DNA of 64,000 nt from Charina bottae (GCA_023362775.1 JALMGJ010000003.1:54227416-54291415); one strand, 5' to 3'; positions 43,165 to 54,428 are shown, counted from the stretch's first letter. Made by a program: numbers and translations. The notes: generated from the letters alone by a model not told the origin.

Positions 43165-43780
43165 TATAAGTACAGCAATTATGCTGCTATTTAACAATTT
43201 TTATAGTAATGTTATTAAAATTACAATTAAAAAGATAAAAATACAAACTAAAAAAAGAAAAGAAAAAATGATAAAAGTGCAGAAAACAAAAAAATAGAAA
43301 AATAGAAAAGAAAGAAAAAATAGGAATATAGTAGAGAGAAAAAGAAATATATAAAGAAATGATTTCCCCCTTCATCACAAGTATAAACAATTTTAGTAAT
43401 TTATCACCTCCTCTTAAAATACAACAAATGACCTCTTCTTCCCATCTCCCATCTTCCCTTATCTATAAACAAATCCTTAAAGTCAGCAAAAGTCCATTAA
43501 GAGTTATCAGAGACAACAACATATCTATTTTAACCTTGATCAAATAAACCAACTTTATATTCCTTCCTTTTACTTTTAACAATCTTGATCTTTAGTTCCT
43601 TCAAATAATGTCCTAGAACTTGATTTCTTTTCATTTTTTCTTTGTCCCTTCTCACAAAATTCTTCAAAGCTTTAACAAGTTTCTTTTGTAAATCCAATAT
43701 AGGAAAGTTATCCAGGTCACTCTTTTGGTTTGTTGCTTATATATCCCTTTTAATTATTAAGACATCAGCTGGTTTTATTT
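43165..43780 (-). repeat. L1-like LINE 3' part (same type as 57245-57848)
   Basis: Reverse complement matches 57245-57848: aaccagctgatg, aagagtgacctggataac, ggatttacaaaagaaac, agaagggacaaagaa, then a pyrimidine-rich 3' UTR and attgtaattttaata end. It is 5'-truncated, and the coding traces have no start. Confidence 0.65.
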
Positions 43781-43861
43781 GTATGTCCACTGCTATTTAA
43801 CATCTTGGCACTGTGTTTGTACATGTACTGTGGCGCATAATGGATTAGATAGAGCTGAGAC

Positions 43862-45545
43862 ATTTGTTGTTGTTCAGTCGTTTAGTCGTGTCCGACTCTT
43901 TGTGACCTCATGGACCATAGCACGCCAGGCCTTCCTGTCCTCCACTGTCACCCGGAGTTTACTCAAATTCATGTTCATTACATCAGTGATGCTATCTAAC
44001 CATCTCATCCTGTGCCGTCCCCTTCTCCTTTTGCCTTCAGTCTTTCCCAGCATCAGGGTCTTTTCCAGTGAGTCCTCTCTTCGCATTAGGTGGCCAAAGT
44101 ACTTGAGCTTCAGCTTCAGCATCTGTCCTTCCAATGAGCAGTCAGGGTTGATTTCCTTTAGGATTGACTGATTTGACCTCCTTGCAGTCCAAGGGACTCT
44201 CAAGAGTCTTCTCCAGCACCACAGTTCGAAAGCATCAATTCTTCGGCGCTCAGCCTTCCTTATGGTCCAACTCTCACAGCCATACATTACTACTGGAAAA
44301 ACCATAGCTTTAACTATACGGACCTTTGTCGGCAAGGTGATGTCTCTGCTTTTTAATATGCTGTCTAGGTTTGCCATAGCTTTCCTCCCAAGGAGCAAGC
44401 GTCTTTTAATTTCATGGCTGCAATCACTGTCTGCGGTGATCTTGGAGCCCAAGAAAATAAAATCTGTCACTGCTTCCATTTCTTCCCCTTCTATTTGCCA
44501 GGAAGTGATGGGACCAGATGCCATGATCTGGGTTTTTTTAATGTTGAGTTTCAAGCCAGCTTTTGCACTCTCCTCTTTCACCCTCATCAAGAGGCTCTTT
44601 AGTTCCTCTTCACTTTCTGCCATTAGGGTGGTATCGTCTGCATATCTGAGGTTGTTGATATTTCTCCCGGAAATCTTAACTCCGGCTTGTGATTCATCCA
44701 GCCCGGCATTTCTCATGATGTACTCTGCATATAAGTTAAATAAGCAGGGTGATAATATACAGCCTTGTCGTACTCCTTTCCCAATTTTGAACCAGTCGGT
44801 TGTTCCATGTCCGGTTCTAACTGCTGCTTCTTGACCCGCATACAGGTTTCTCAGGAGACAGGTAAGGTGGTCTGGTACTCCCATCTCTTTAAGAATTTGC
44901 CACAGTTTGTTGTGATCCACACAATCAAAGGCTTTAGCGTAGTCAATGAAGCTAGATGTTTTTCTGGAACTCTCTTGCTTTTTCCATGATCCAGCGAATG
45001 TTGGCAATCTGATCTCTAGTTCCTCTGCCTCTTCGAAACCCAGCTTGCACTTCTGGTAGTTCTCGGTTCACATACTGCTGAAGCCTAGCTTGTAGGATTT
45101 TGAGCATAACCTTGCTAGCATGTGAAATGAGCGCAATTGTACAGTAGTTTGAACATTCTTTGGCATTGCCTTTCTTTGGAATTGGAACGTAAACTGACCT
45201 TTTCCAATCCTGTGGCCACTGTTGAGTTTTCCAAATTTGTTGGCATATTGAGTGCAGCACTTTAACAGCATCATGTTTTAGGATTTTAAATAGCTCAGCT
45301 GGGATACTGTCTTCTCCGCTAGCTTTGTTGTTAGTAATGCTTCCTAAGGCCCACTTGACTTCACTCTCTAGGATGTCCGGCTCAAGTTCAGTGACCACAC
45401 CATCGTATTTATCAGGGACATTAAGGTCTTTCTTGTATAGTTCTTCTGTGTATTCTTGCCACCTCTTCTTAATCTCTTCTGCTTCTGTTAGGTCCCTGCC
45501 TTTTTTGTCCTTTATCATGCCCATCTTTGCACAAAACGTTCCCTT
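43862..45545 (-). mobile_element. Bov-B (RTE) LINE, best copy, 5'-truncated
   Basis: It spans from the conserved 3' tail (plus-strand text tgttgttcagtcgtttagtc at 43865) to a 5' truncation inside the KMGMIKDKKGRDL region at about 45545. About 1.68 kb of a roughly 3 kb element remains. The RT is nearly complete, with one frameshift. The same family is present at 23876-24825 and 32808-32896. Confidence 0.92.
43874..45524 (-). pseudogene. Bov-B reverse transcriptase, one frameshift
   Basis: The first frame (45524-44952) covers MIKDKKGRDLTEAEEI, NNKASGEDSIPAELF, PKKGNAKECSNY, QAGFRRGRGTRDQI and ends AREFQKNI-stop. The second (44998-43874) resumes with FIDYAKAFDCVDHNKLW, GVRQGCILSPCLFNLY, YADD (residues 122-125 of that frame), MYGCESWTIRKAE, KYFGHLMRREDSLEKTL and ends TKSRTRLND. 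The break near 44955 removes the bases that normally join KNI to the FIDYAKAF block. The endonuclease domain is absent. Bov-B is known for horizontal transfer among squamates and ruminants. Confidence 0.9.
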
Positions 45546-45622
45546 GATATCTCCGATAGCTGAGACATATTGACCTGGAAAATGCTTTATAGTATTAATT
45601 AGAAAATTTGAAAGTGAGAGTG

Positions 45623-45701
45623 GGGAAGGAAGGAAGGAAGGAAGGAAGGAAGGAAGGAAGGAAGGAAGGAAGGAAGGAAGGAAGGAAGGAAGGAAGGAAG
45701 G
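45623..45701. repeat. (GAAG)n microsatellite
   Basis: About 19 uninterrupted GAAG/GGAA units. Confidence 0.98.
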
Positions 45702-45849
45702 GATTTAAGCATTCTCTGTCAACAGGGGAGGTACATTTTCCTCTGCTCAAGACTCATTTTATATCTCCTTTGTTGTTTTCTATTTGAATGACACCATATC
45801 ATGATGCAAAAAAGATGGAAGCAAACTGGAAGAATTAAGGAGAAGCAAG

Positions 45850-45879
45850 AACAACAACAACAACAACAACAACAACAAC
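45850..45879. repeat. (CAA)n microsatellite
   Basis: Ten CAA units ending one base before the hAT target duplication at 45880. Confidence 0.95.
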
Positions 45880-45887
45880 GCCTAGAC

Positions 45888-46404
45888 CAGGGGTCGGCAA
45901 ACTTTTTTATGCCAGGAGCCATTTTGACATTTATAAAATTTATAATATCACTCGAGGGCCAGGGGGCAGGGTTTGAGGGTGGGAGCCAATCACATGGAAG
46001 GGAGTGGGGTTTGTGGGTGGGGGCCAATCGCATGGAAGGGGGGGGGTTTGCGGGCAGGAGCCAATCACGTGGAAGGGGGCGGGGGAGGTTTGGAAGAAGG
46101 AGAAGGGAAAGAGAGGCTCGACTGCTCCAGTGGCTTCTCTTCCGGAGCCGCTCACGCCCCCAGTCCAGGCAAAGTAAAGCTGGTGGGGAATCCAGCGTGG
46201 GAGCGGGGTTTGCGGGCGGGAGTTTGCGGGCCAATCGCGCACACTTAGGGCCTGCTGCCGCCATGCCCGCTGCTGTGCCTGCCCCCGCCACGCCCGCTGC
46301 CGCGCCTGCCCCCGCCACTCCCGCCACGCCTGCCTGGGGAAGAGCCACACTCAAGGGGCCAAAGAGCCGCATGTGGCTCACGAGCCGCGGTTTGCCGACC
46401 CCTG
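45888..46404. mobile_element. Non-autonomous hAT element (CAGGGGTCGGCAAAC family)
   Basis: This 517 bp element has perfect 15 bp inverted ends (CAGGGGTCGGCAAAC / GTTTGCCGACCCCTG) and a perfect 8 bp duplication gcctagac (45880-45887, 46405-46412). The interior holds three tandem units of about 50 bp with CCAATCacatggaag-type motifs (45975-46085) and a GC-rich part with gccgcgcctgcccccgcc repeats. Long frames on both strands (220 residues) are compositional and have no transposase features. Confidence 0.95.
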
Positions 46405-46412
46405 GCCTAGAC

Positions 46413-47845
46413 TTTCCATCTTTGCTGGATTACAGAAATATGTCAATGTTATTAAATGACATTTAAATATTTAATTTGGGACATTAAAAAGTTTCCAGGA
46501 AACGCAGAAACCTTTTGCCTGGAAAACCCTCATGCTTGCTGTACAGGTTGCATTGAACTCATGCAGACTCATCACACTGGTCAAGACAATTAGAAAGAGA
46601 CATTGATCAGGGGCCTCCAACCCAGGAGGGCCTCAGACAGTGATGATGTTGTGCAGCCTTGTAGGTCAACTGATCAGAATTATAGCACACCAGTTCAAAA
46701 GAAAAAATCTGGGAGTAGAACCAACCCAAAGCTGATGTAATTTGAACCAATCAAATGATGTTTTTGCAGGTATATGCAGCCAATGAGGATATTGGAGCAG
46801 TGGTAGAATTGTTATCTTATTATGCCTGTGTGCACCTGTTACATATTGAATCACTGAGTGCAGTAGGGTGCAGACACATTGGGTGTGGTGGCTTGGTCCT
46901 GTGCTGATTCCTATGAGAGTTTTTCAAACTGCTCACAACCCTACTGCACCTTCCTTGTATCTCCTGGGGACACTTTGCTCCACTTTACTCCAGATAAAAC
47001 CTCTCCGCCATTGATTTACTAGAGAGAAGACAAATGGCAACCCCCATCCTTGAGTTTCCTACCCTGATGTGTGCTAAAGGCTAGATCCCTTCCCCAGAAC
47101 GAGCACCACTGTTCACTAAGAATTATTATGTCTAATAAAAGACCTAGAAGAACACTGGAAAAGAAAAGAAAACGAAGCAGGAATGAACAATTGCAGTCTG
47201 AAGAGATTGACCTTAGTCACTATCATCTCAAAGACTAGCTGCTTCCTCAGCCCCCAACCTTACACAAGCACATACACTTGAACAACTTCACACAGCCAGT
47301 AAAATAAAACAGAATCTATACTGTAATTAACACCAGATTTGCTAGGTTCCAGCCTGGTTGCTGCAGCTCTTTCTTTGCTTTTCAATAGCTTTGGATGAGA
47401 AAATACAAACCCTAAAAGCTCACCTGAGAGGGGAAACTCACCATTTTTATTGTCTCCTTGGCATTTGATTTTCCCTGGCTTCAATGGTCTCTACCCATCT
47501 GTCATCTGCCTACTTTCCTTTATCTTTTTACTATCTGGACCTCATGAAGGTGAATCTCCCCACATTGACCACACTGAGCTTTTTATTAAAATTTTTTGCT
47601 CCATATAGTATCCCTTAAATCACACTTAGCTCCCTTGTCAAGGGAACCCAAAACATTATTTAAAGCAAACATTTATAATTACTTTTACAAGACTCACATG
47701 TCACTGCTGTGGAATATGAGCAATAGTTTGTAGATCTGTGAAAGGAACAGTAACTATTTTTGTGCCTAAAAATATGGTTTTAATATTTCTGAAGTAAACA
47801 GATCTTCCTATGAAGAAATTACAAGAAAATCTGGGTGTTATATAC
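46413..47845. other. No recognised feature
   Basis: No supported gene. Short A-rich LINE-like hints near 47140-47170 are not enough for a call. Confidence 0.4.
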
Positions 47846-47985
47846 TACCTCACAGGGTTGTTGTTGTGGGGAAAATAGGAGGAGGAAGAAGCATTAAGTA
47901 TGTTCACTGCCTTGAGTTATTTATAAAAATAATAATAAAGGCAGGGTAAAATAAATAAATGAATAAATACAGTGATAAAAATAGA
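47846..47985 (+). repeat. MIR/L2-type 3' end
   Basis: actacctcacagggttgttg, then aggaggaggaagaagcatta, actgccttgagttatttata and aggcagggtaaaataaataa is the 3' sequence shared by MIR-like and L2 repeats in amniotes. The family within that group is uncertain. Confidence 0.5.
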
Positions 47986-48527
47986 AAAGCCATTACCTGA
48001 AAGTGCTACAAATGTATTTCCTTTGTGGAATAGATATTATGTCAATCTTAGACTGAGGAAAAAAGGATGTGAAGAATAATTGAAGAATTCCATTGAAGAA
48101 TAGCTTATTTATTGGTTCAATATGCTTGCTTGGTTTGTTTTTGCATTTTAAAAGTTATTCCACCATTAAGAGCAGACTTAAGAATTCCAGAGGTATAAAT
48201 CAAAAATAGAATATAAAGTTACCAACAATTTTTTAAAACTACCAGTTTATTATGTTAGTTAATGGATGCCTATCTCAACGGTGATTTTGCTGTTTTTTTC
48301 AACACTGATATCAGAGCAAAAAAGCTGGTAGACAATCACTGATTTCCAATTTTTTATTTATACACTCATATGTGTACATCATTTGCAGAAAATTTATAGA
48401 AGCGTGATAGGCAACCAAGCAAGGTTTTTTATAATGATATTTTTATCAAGCAGTTTTAGGAAAAGGAAAAAAATACACACAAAAAAGGGGAAAAGAGGCA
48501 AAAAAGAGAGAGATAAATAAAGCACAA
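47986..48527. other. Mostly unassigned; possible LINE 3' end
   Basis: The A/G-rich tract at about 48425-48527 (tttttataatgatatttttat, then aaaaggaaaaaaa) could be an antisense LINE 3' end that continues after the PLE dimer at 48814. The family is not identified. Confidence 0.35.
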
Positions 48528-48592
48528 ACAGGGAATTTACAAGGTTGTTGTGGGTCTTCCGGGCTGTGTGGCCGTGTTCTGGAAGTTGTGGT

Positions 48593-48635
48593 TCCTAACG
48601 TTTCGCCAGCATCTGTGGCCAGCATCTTCAGAGGG
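48593..48635 (-). ncRNA. Hammerhead-like motif, mini dimer left arm
   Basis: Minus strand CTGAAGA, a region where stem II is expected (GCTGGCCACAGATGCTGGC; pairing weakened by substitutions), then GAAACGTTAGG. CCT before and AGG after the core could form stem I. A related repeat consensus that I recall has a perfect GCCTGC/GCAGGC stem II. Confidence 0.55.
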
Positions 48636-48671
48636 GAGGAGCACAGAAAGAGCGCTTCTGTCTGTGCTCCT

Positions 48672-48714
48672 GCCCTCTGAAGATGCTGGCCACAGATGCT
48701 GGCAAAACGTTAGG
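48672..48714 (+). ncRNA. Hammerhead-like motif, mini dimer right arm (core damaged)
   Basis: CTGAAGA at 48677-48683, then CAAAACGTTAGG where CGAAACGT is expected; a G to A change destroys the conserved GAAA. Confidence 0.5.
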
Positions 48715-48813
48715 AACCACAACTTCCAGAACACGGCCACACAGCCCGGAAGACCCACAACAACCATCAAACTCCGGCCGTGAAAGCCTTCGACAATACA
48801 GGGAATTTACAAG

Positions 48814-50304
48814 CTTTATAGAATTAGGTTAAAATTTCAATATTTCATTGATTAGTGTTAAGTTATTGAATGTACAATATTGTTTTAAAAACTACAAATC
48901 ACTGTTAAAATCCAAGTAATTCATGAATATCAACAGCAATAGTCAGCACAGTGTAAATCATAAAATGAGATTAAGTAGTACAGTAATTTCTGTCTGAGCA
49001 ATTAAAGACTTTATGTTAAGAAGAACACAAATTTCAGATGTGGTGTAAACCTGCATATAATATAATCCCAAAAGGGTTTCCAAATACAATTAAATTCTAT
49101 GTCAGATTATTGTTGAAATACAAAATTATTTTGAACAGTAAGGCAACTGGTTTTTGGATTTTTTTTGTTTTTATTTGGTGATTCCATCTGTATATTTTGA
49201 ATAAGGTTGTTGAACTCTAAGTCAACATTTTAAATTTGGTCATGATGGAAAAGGCTGCACAATAGTGTTTCTTATATTGGATTTAATTACAAACCAGTGA
49301 AGATCTGTTGATGTTCAGTCTGAAACACATCTGGCAATCAGCTGAAACTCCTGTAAACTGGTAAATTAACTGATAATTATATTAAACAAAATTGTTCATT
49401 ACTGCCAATTTAATTTATGTACAGAACTGTGTAACAAATCTAGATTCTTTTCAATTCTGCAATGTGAACACAACTTAATTGTAATTTATGTTAGTGTTTT
49501 AAACAATATATGCTGGAATGAAATAGAACTGCCATGTCAATTTAAAAAATGGGAACATATTTATAAAAATCATCAACATATATTTAACAGGCACTGTGAC
49601 ATCATGAATAAGGTATCAAGGAGGAGTGGAAAACTATTTTCTCTGAAGGAGCCATGTGCCTATCCTCAGAGTGGGATTAAATGGGGGCTATTAAGGTGCT
49701 TGCTCAGGGGTCTCCAATCAACCCACCTCCTGCCCCCCAAGCAGGGTTATGGGCATATAATATATTCCATAACATTGTGGAATGTCACATATTTAAATAT
49801 TTAACAAGGTGCAGGGCAATAAAGGTGGGTGTAATGTTTGTATGTGTGCATGCAGATTAGAGGCCTGCATATTTTCCTTTCTAAAGCCTGAGTGAGGCCT
49901 TTCCCTATTTCATTTTGAGGTTCTTGGGAACAAGGCAGAATTGCCTGAGAGTTCTTAGAGGCTGGATGTTCTCCATCTACTGCACAGTAATGAATAATAA
50001 AGGAACTTGTTATGAAGCTGTTGAGGCCTGCAGTGTGTTGGCTGGAAACTGTAAGCAGAGCAGGCAAATCCTCTCTGGTATTTCTCCTGCCTAAGAGACA
50101 TTACATTGTGTTAAAAGTCAGGACACTTTTTCTCTCAAGCCTACCTGAAGAAAGAGTTTCCAGTGCTTTAGTCAGGAGTTGGAAGAAAAGATGGAGCCTA
50201 TTAAACCACCCTCTTAGTTAAATTTGGCAGGAAACGTAGGAAAACATTGGGGAAAATGAAATTGCAGTTCTATCTACAGTTCATAAAAAGCTGAGGAAGT
50301 CAAA
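48814..50304. other. No recognised feature
   Basis: AT-rich; the part up to about 49200 might be an old LINE. No gene supported. Confidence 0.4.
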
Positions 50305-50318
50305 GGATGATAAAACTG

Positions 50319-50342
50319 TGGAGTCCATGGTTCTCTTCGATT
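50319..50342. mobile_element. 24 bp vestigial Penelope-like insertion with 14 bp TSD
   Basis: tggagtccatgg followed by ttctcttcgatt: the first half equals the reverse of the short 3' end of the PLE at 15196 and 25596, the second equals the last 12 nt of the long 3' end at 16983-16994. It is bounded by perfect 14 bp copies of ggatgataaaactg (50305-50318, 50343-50356). This looks like an inverted dimer reduced to its two tips. Confidence 0.75.
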
Positions 50343-50356
50343 GGATGATAAAACTG

Positions 50357-53300
50357 CTGGGATGATCTACTGCACAGAAGAAAAGGCTTTAGGAATATAT
50401 AATATAATAATATCTCCCCAATGTCTATGCAGATCCAACAAGCAAGATACTACAAAAGCTCCTGCTGAATATAAAATGCCTGGTGAGCCCAGGAGAAGCC
50501 CTGTTTTTGAATAATTCCTGCTCTGGCAACTTTCTCAGGATAAATAGCAAGCATGGGCTTTTTCGTCACAGTTCTCAAAGAAAAATCTGAACATTATAAA
50601 TTTGGAGCCTTTACAGATCTAATGCTGAACGAAAGCATTGTTTAAGCATCTTGATTGCCTTTTCCTTTTCCTTCTCAAGGGCTGGTTTATGTATGTAGTT
50701 TCATTGTATATTATTCTATATTCTGTTAATTACTTTGCTAATAAGAGACATTGTAGGATGAGTGCTATGTTGGTCTATGATAGCCAAAAATCAGGAGTTG
50801 TGCTTATCCCTTTTAATAAAATTTGTTAGTCTGAAAAGGTGCTATCAGACTCCTTATTACTGCTAATAATAATAATAATTTATTGATGAAAAGTATTTTA
50901 GCCCACTTTGTTTTTATTTAATTAATACCATTAAAGAAATAAGATTGTTTTCTTAATTATTGTGATATGTGAAATTTGGGGGCAGGGAATCTGGGTTTTA
51001 TACTGTATACTATCCACAGTACTTGATGTTACATTCAACTTTGCCAAGAGAGTAAATGACAATTTAGTTTTTTAAAAAAATTAATATCAGTAAGTGAAAC
51101 ACAGCCAAATCTGGTTAACATCCTAATATTACTGTCTAATAATACAGTGTGTAATTTATCATTGAAGTGTTATTGGCAGGGCCTCACAGGTTGCTTACCC
51201 CAATGCCCCCACAAGTTTTAACCTAGCCCTGCTTATCACAAAGGATTGCAAATGTGCGGGAATAAATCTGTAGTTTTTTTTACAAAAGAGTATACAAGTC
51301 CAAGAAAACCATCACCTTTTGGCCCAGACGTAATGACATGTACAGTATGATTTTGTTTAGTATCCTTTTTACTATGTATTTGAACAACTGCTGGATTATT
51401 AAAAATGGTTAAGATTCTTGCTTTGCCTGTGTAAGGCAATATAGGTCTTTTCAGGATTACAGGATCAGGGCCTAAAATTCTAAATGAATAGTGAAAAGCA
51501 TGTTATATTTCTGGGTATATATTCAGGTTGGCCCTGAGCGTAATAACAACTGCCATGGCAAGAAAACAACAAAAGAGTACACAAACACATACACATGTGC
51601 ACACATACACTGGTACTCTTTTTGCATTGAATTTTCACAGTCCAGTCTGAAGTTAGAGAATGCCTTCATTTGTAGAATACTTTGCTGGTGCCTTGGGACA
51701 GATGCACTTCTTTGCTAGGGAAACAAACAGGAAGCACAATAAACACACATACAAACTATATTTCCTTCAAAGAGTTTAGGAGAGCATACAAGGATTTTTT
51801 AAATTATCATAATATCTTTATGAAGTCAGTACAGCCAAATGATACTGTGGGAGTCCACCATTACCCCTACTGAAATTAACTGGCTGAACAGGGCTTTGAA
51901 CCAGTTTTCTACCTAGAAACACTTGAGCCCTGCCTTCATCCTACCCACTACCCTCCAAATGCCTGGGATTAGTAGGCCAGCTGAAAAGTCAGGGAATTGT
52001 GTTCTCCTTCCATCTGGATAAGGCAGAGGGGGCTAGACTAGCTATTTAAAGGAACAGCTTCATGCATTTTTCAATACACGTTCCCACACCACCCCTCAAC
52101 AATGATCAACAGAATAATTCTGGATGAAACACAGAATATGATTAACAAATCAGGCTGGACCAAATCATACAGTATGTAACGTAGGAAAACCATTATTGGT
52201 TTTGTTTTACTAACAGGTTACCTATAGGACTGATTTGAAGGTTTTCTGAGGTGTGAGAGCACTTCCATACCAGAATTGTTTTAATTCCCTAATCCTTCCA
52301 AACCAATTCAAAGCCAATCATCTTCACTTGAAGCACAGGTACATCATGAACAAACAGTGCTTCCTTCTGCTAACCAACAGGCGTGAAAACTTATTTGATG
52401 CATTTCATGGTCACTGAACCTAGGCACAATCTGGAATAATGCCTCATACAAAAGTAGAGTAAAAAACATTTCCTAATGGCCACCTTCCTTGTAGCTATGA
52501 TGGGCAGCTATGCTAGGAAAAGTCTTCTGTAAAAAAAAGGGGGGAAATCCATGCCACCATCTGTCTCCTGCATATAAAAGCCAATGGGGAAATGGATCGT
52601 GAATAAGCTCCACTGAGCCACAAAATGTCAAAGAAAATATTAGGTATGTTTCAAAGAAAAGGCAGCAGATTCAGCTTTCAGCTCTGACAACTAATTCAGC
52701 TCTCAAAGACAGCCAAATCTGGGTGATCAGACAAGTCCAGAGATGGCTCTGAACTGGTGCAAAGTTCTCATGAAGAAATGCTCCCAAGTGGATGTTGTTT
52801 AATACTTCATCTCATGCCATTCATCTTATATAATTTTATTATAACTCCAAAAGAATGCAAAATCAGGAAGAACATTTTTGTACCATATTTCCCCACCCCA
52901 CCCCCGCTATCGAGTGCTTCCCCCATATGGCAAGAAAACCCTGTGGGACACCTAATATGAAAACAAAACAATAAAACTGCCTTCCCCAATGTGCTGCCTT
53001 CTAGATGGGTAAGAATTATGGGACTTAAAGTTTAACATATCTAGACTAGAGAAATATTTACTTTAAGTCCTTATTCACAGATTTCCTACACTGCATCCAC
53101 TTTAGTCCTAATTGTTTGCTAGTTTGCTTATATTCAACAACAAAACCCAAATCATCTTGTGAGAGAGAATGACATAGCCTTCTGGGCAGCACTAGAAGAT
53201 ATATCCCCAATGCACCACCGTGGCAATGATTTATTGCTACAAAATAGAACAGAAATGAAGTGAATCAGGATTCAGATTCTTTCCTGAACAAATTTCAGTT

Positions 53301-53408
53301 CTTGCAGAGCTGGATACAAAAAATTAGTTTCTATTCCTCTACATATCACCAAGGGCATTTCGCCATAATGGATCTGATCATTTCATGTTTCTACTGGTTC
53401 TAGTGCAG
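50357..53408. other. No gene or named repeat seen
   Basis: About 3 kb of AT-rich sequence with short AAT runs (50868-50882). Small frames lack homology. A fragment near 52985-53040 (gtgctgccttctagatggg...atgggacttaaa) resembles a DNA-transposon MITE but lacks ends. Confidence 0.4.
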
Positions 53409-53548
53409 GCTTCCCTAACAGAGCATCCTCCACAAGTGTTTAACTACAGCTCTCATGATTCTGATCAGCATGCTCAGTGCTGTATTAGCTAGGAATATGG
53501 AAGGTGTAGTCCAATGCATCTGGAGGCCACCCAGTCAGGGAAGGCTAA
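53409..53548. repeat. MITE-like repeat, degraded
   Basis: Starts CAGGCTTCCCTAACAGAG and ends tcagggaaggcta, with internal half-palindrome aactacagctctcatgattc / ggtgtagtccaatgcatctg. The layout fits a hAT-type foldback element, but the right terminus is decayed and no duplication is seen. Confidence 0.5.
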
Positions 53549-54420
53549 GGAAAACAACAGATTGAAATTGCACAACATTTAACATTTTACCATAAAGCAG
53601 CATATTTCATTTATTGGTTAAGAACTGAAAAACATATTGGGAACACGTTTCTCTGTTAGAAAAAGTGCTTCTCATTTTTAAAACTCTAAATCCTTATAGA
53701 CTGATCTGCAAAGCTGGGTTTGTTTCTTTGAAAAATCCATGCTCAGATACGAAGTCATGAACTTTTGCCGCTACAAAAGTAATCTCCTTCTGTCCACATG
53801 GATCAGTGTTTATTCACACAGCTTCCCTCTAAAGGCTAAACCCTCCTGAATCACAACTGTCTGATGCAGACAGCTGGGCCTGAATGTTACCTTTTTTCAA
53901 TATAATGTAGACAAAGCGGAACATCATCTCCCTAAGGCTAGCAAATAAACAAAAAGCAATCCTGTTACACATAGATTACATGGCTATTGTATCCTGGACC
54001 CCAATAGGATTAAGGAGCGTGACTAGGGCCTTGATTCTCTTTTGTAAGGCTCATTTGCTGTAGATTAACTTTAATAAAATCAAGATCATGGACTTTGCAA
54101 GAAGGCCAAAAAGCTAACCTAGACCATGGGGATAGAATCAAGCAGCTTTAAATAGCTAGGGATGGTTTTCCAAGTCACAGGGAAGTGTAAAGCCCTGCTT
54201 CCAAATGCTTTATGGAACATACTGGCAATCATGTGCTTTTTTTTTAATAACTAGAGGAATCAAATATGTCCCTACTGTGATTACACTATGAGAGGACAAG
54301 GTGCTCTCTTATCTTCTCTATGGGATTCAATTAAGCTCATGTATTAAACTTGCCATGTTGTTTCATCTATGCTTTGAAGAAGCTGTTGCAGGCAACAAGC
54401 TGTATCCCAAATACTCCATT
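53549..54420. other. No recognised feature
   Basis: Unassigned sequence. Confidence 0.4.
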
Positions 54421-54428
54421 CACTAGAC

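Larger units (their letters stand above)
48544..48797. mobile_element. Mini Penelope-like inverted dimer with 16 bp TSD
   Basis: Two about 105-140 bp PLE 3'-UTR fragments (gttgttgtgggtcttccggg and its complement) face outward around a short spacer near 48650. They are flanked by a perfect 16 bp duplication acagggaatttacaag (48528-48543, 48798-48813). The right arm is 33 nt longer at its 3' end (48765-48797, ending gccttcgacaat). Each arm has a hammerhead-like core. No protein is encoded. Confidence 0.88.

Noticed and set aside
43165..43400. Poly-F/Y membrane-like ORF
   Set aside because: Minus-strand reading of a pyrimidine-rich LINE 3' UTR.
45719..46466. Two 220-residue ORFs and a CpG-island-like block
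   Set aside because: They lie inside a 517 bp hAT with perfect ends and TSD. No transposase motif, and both strands are equally open because of low stop density.
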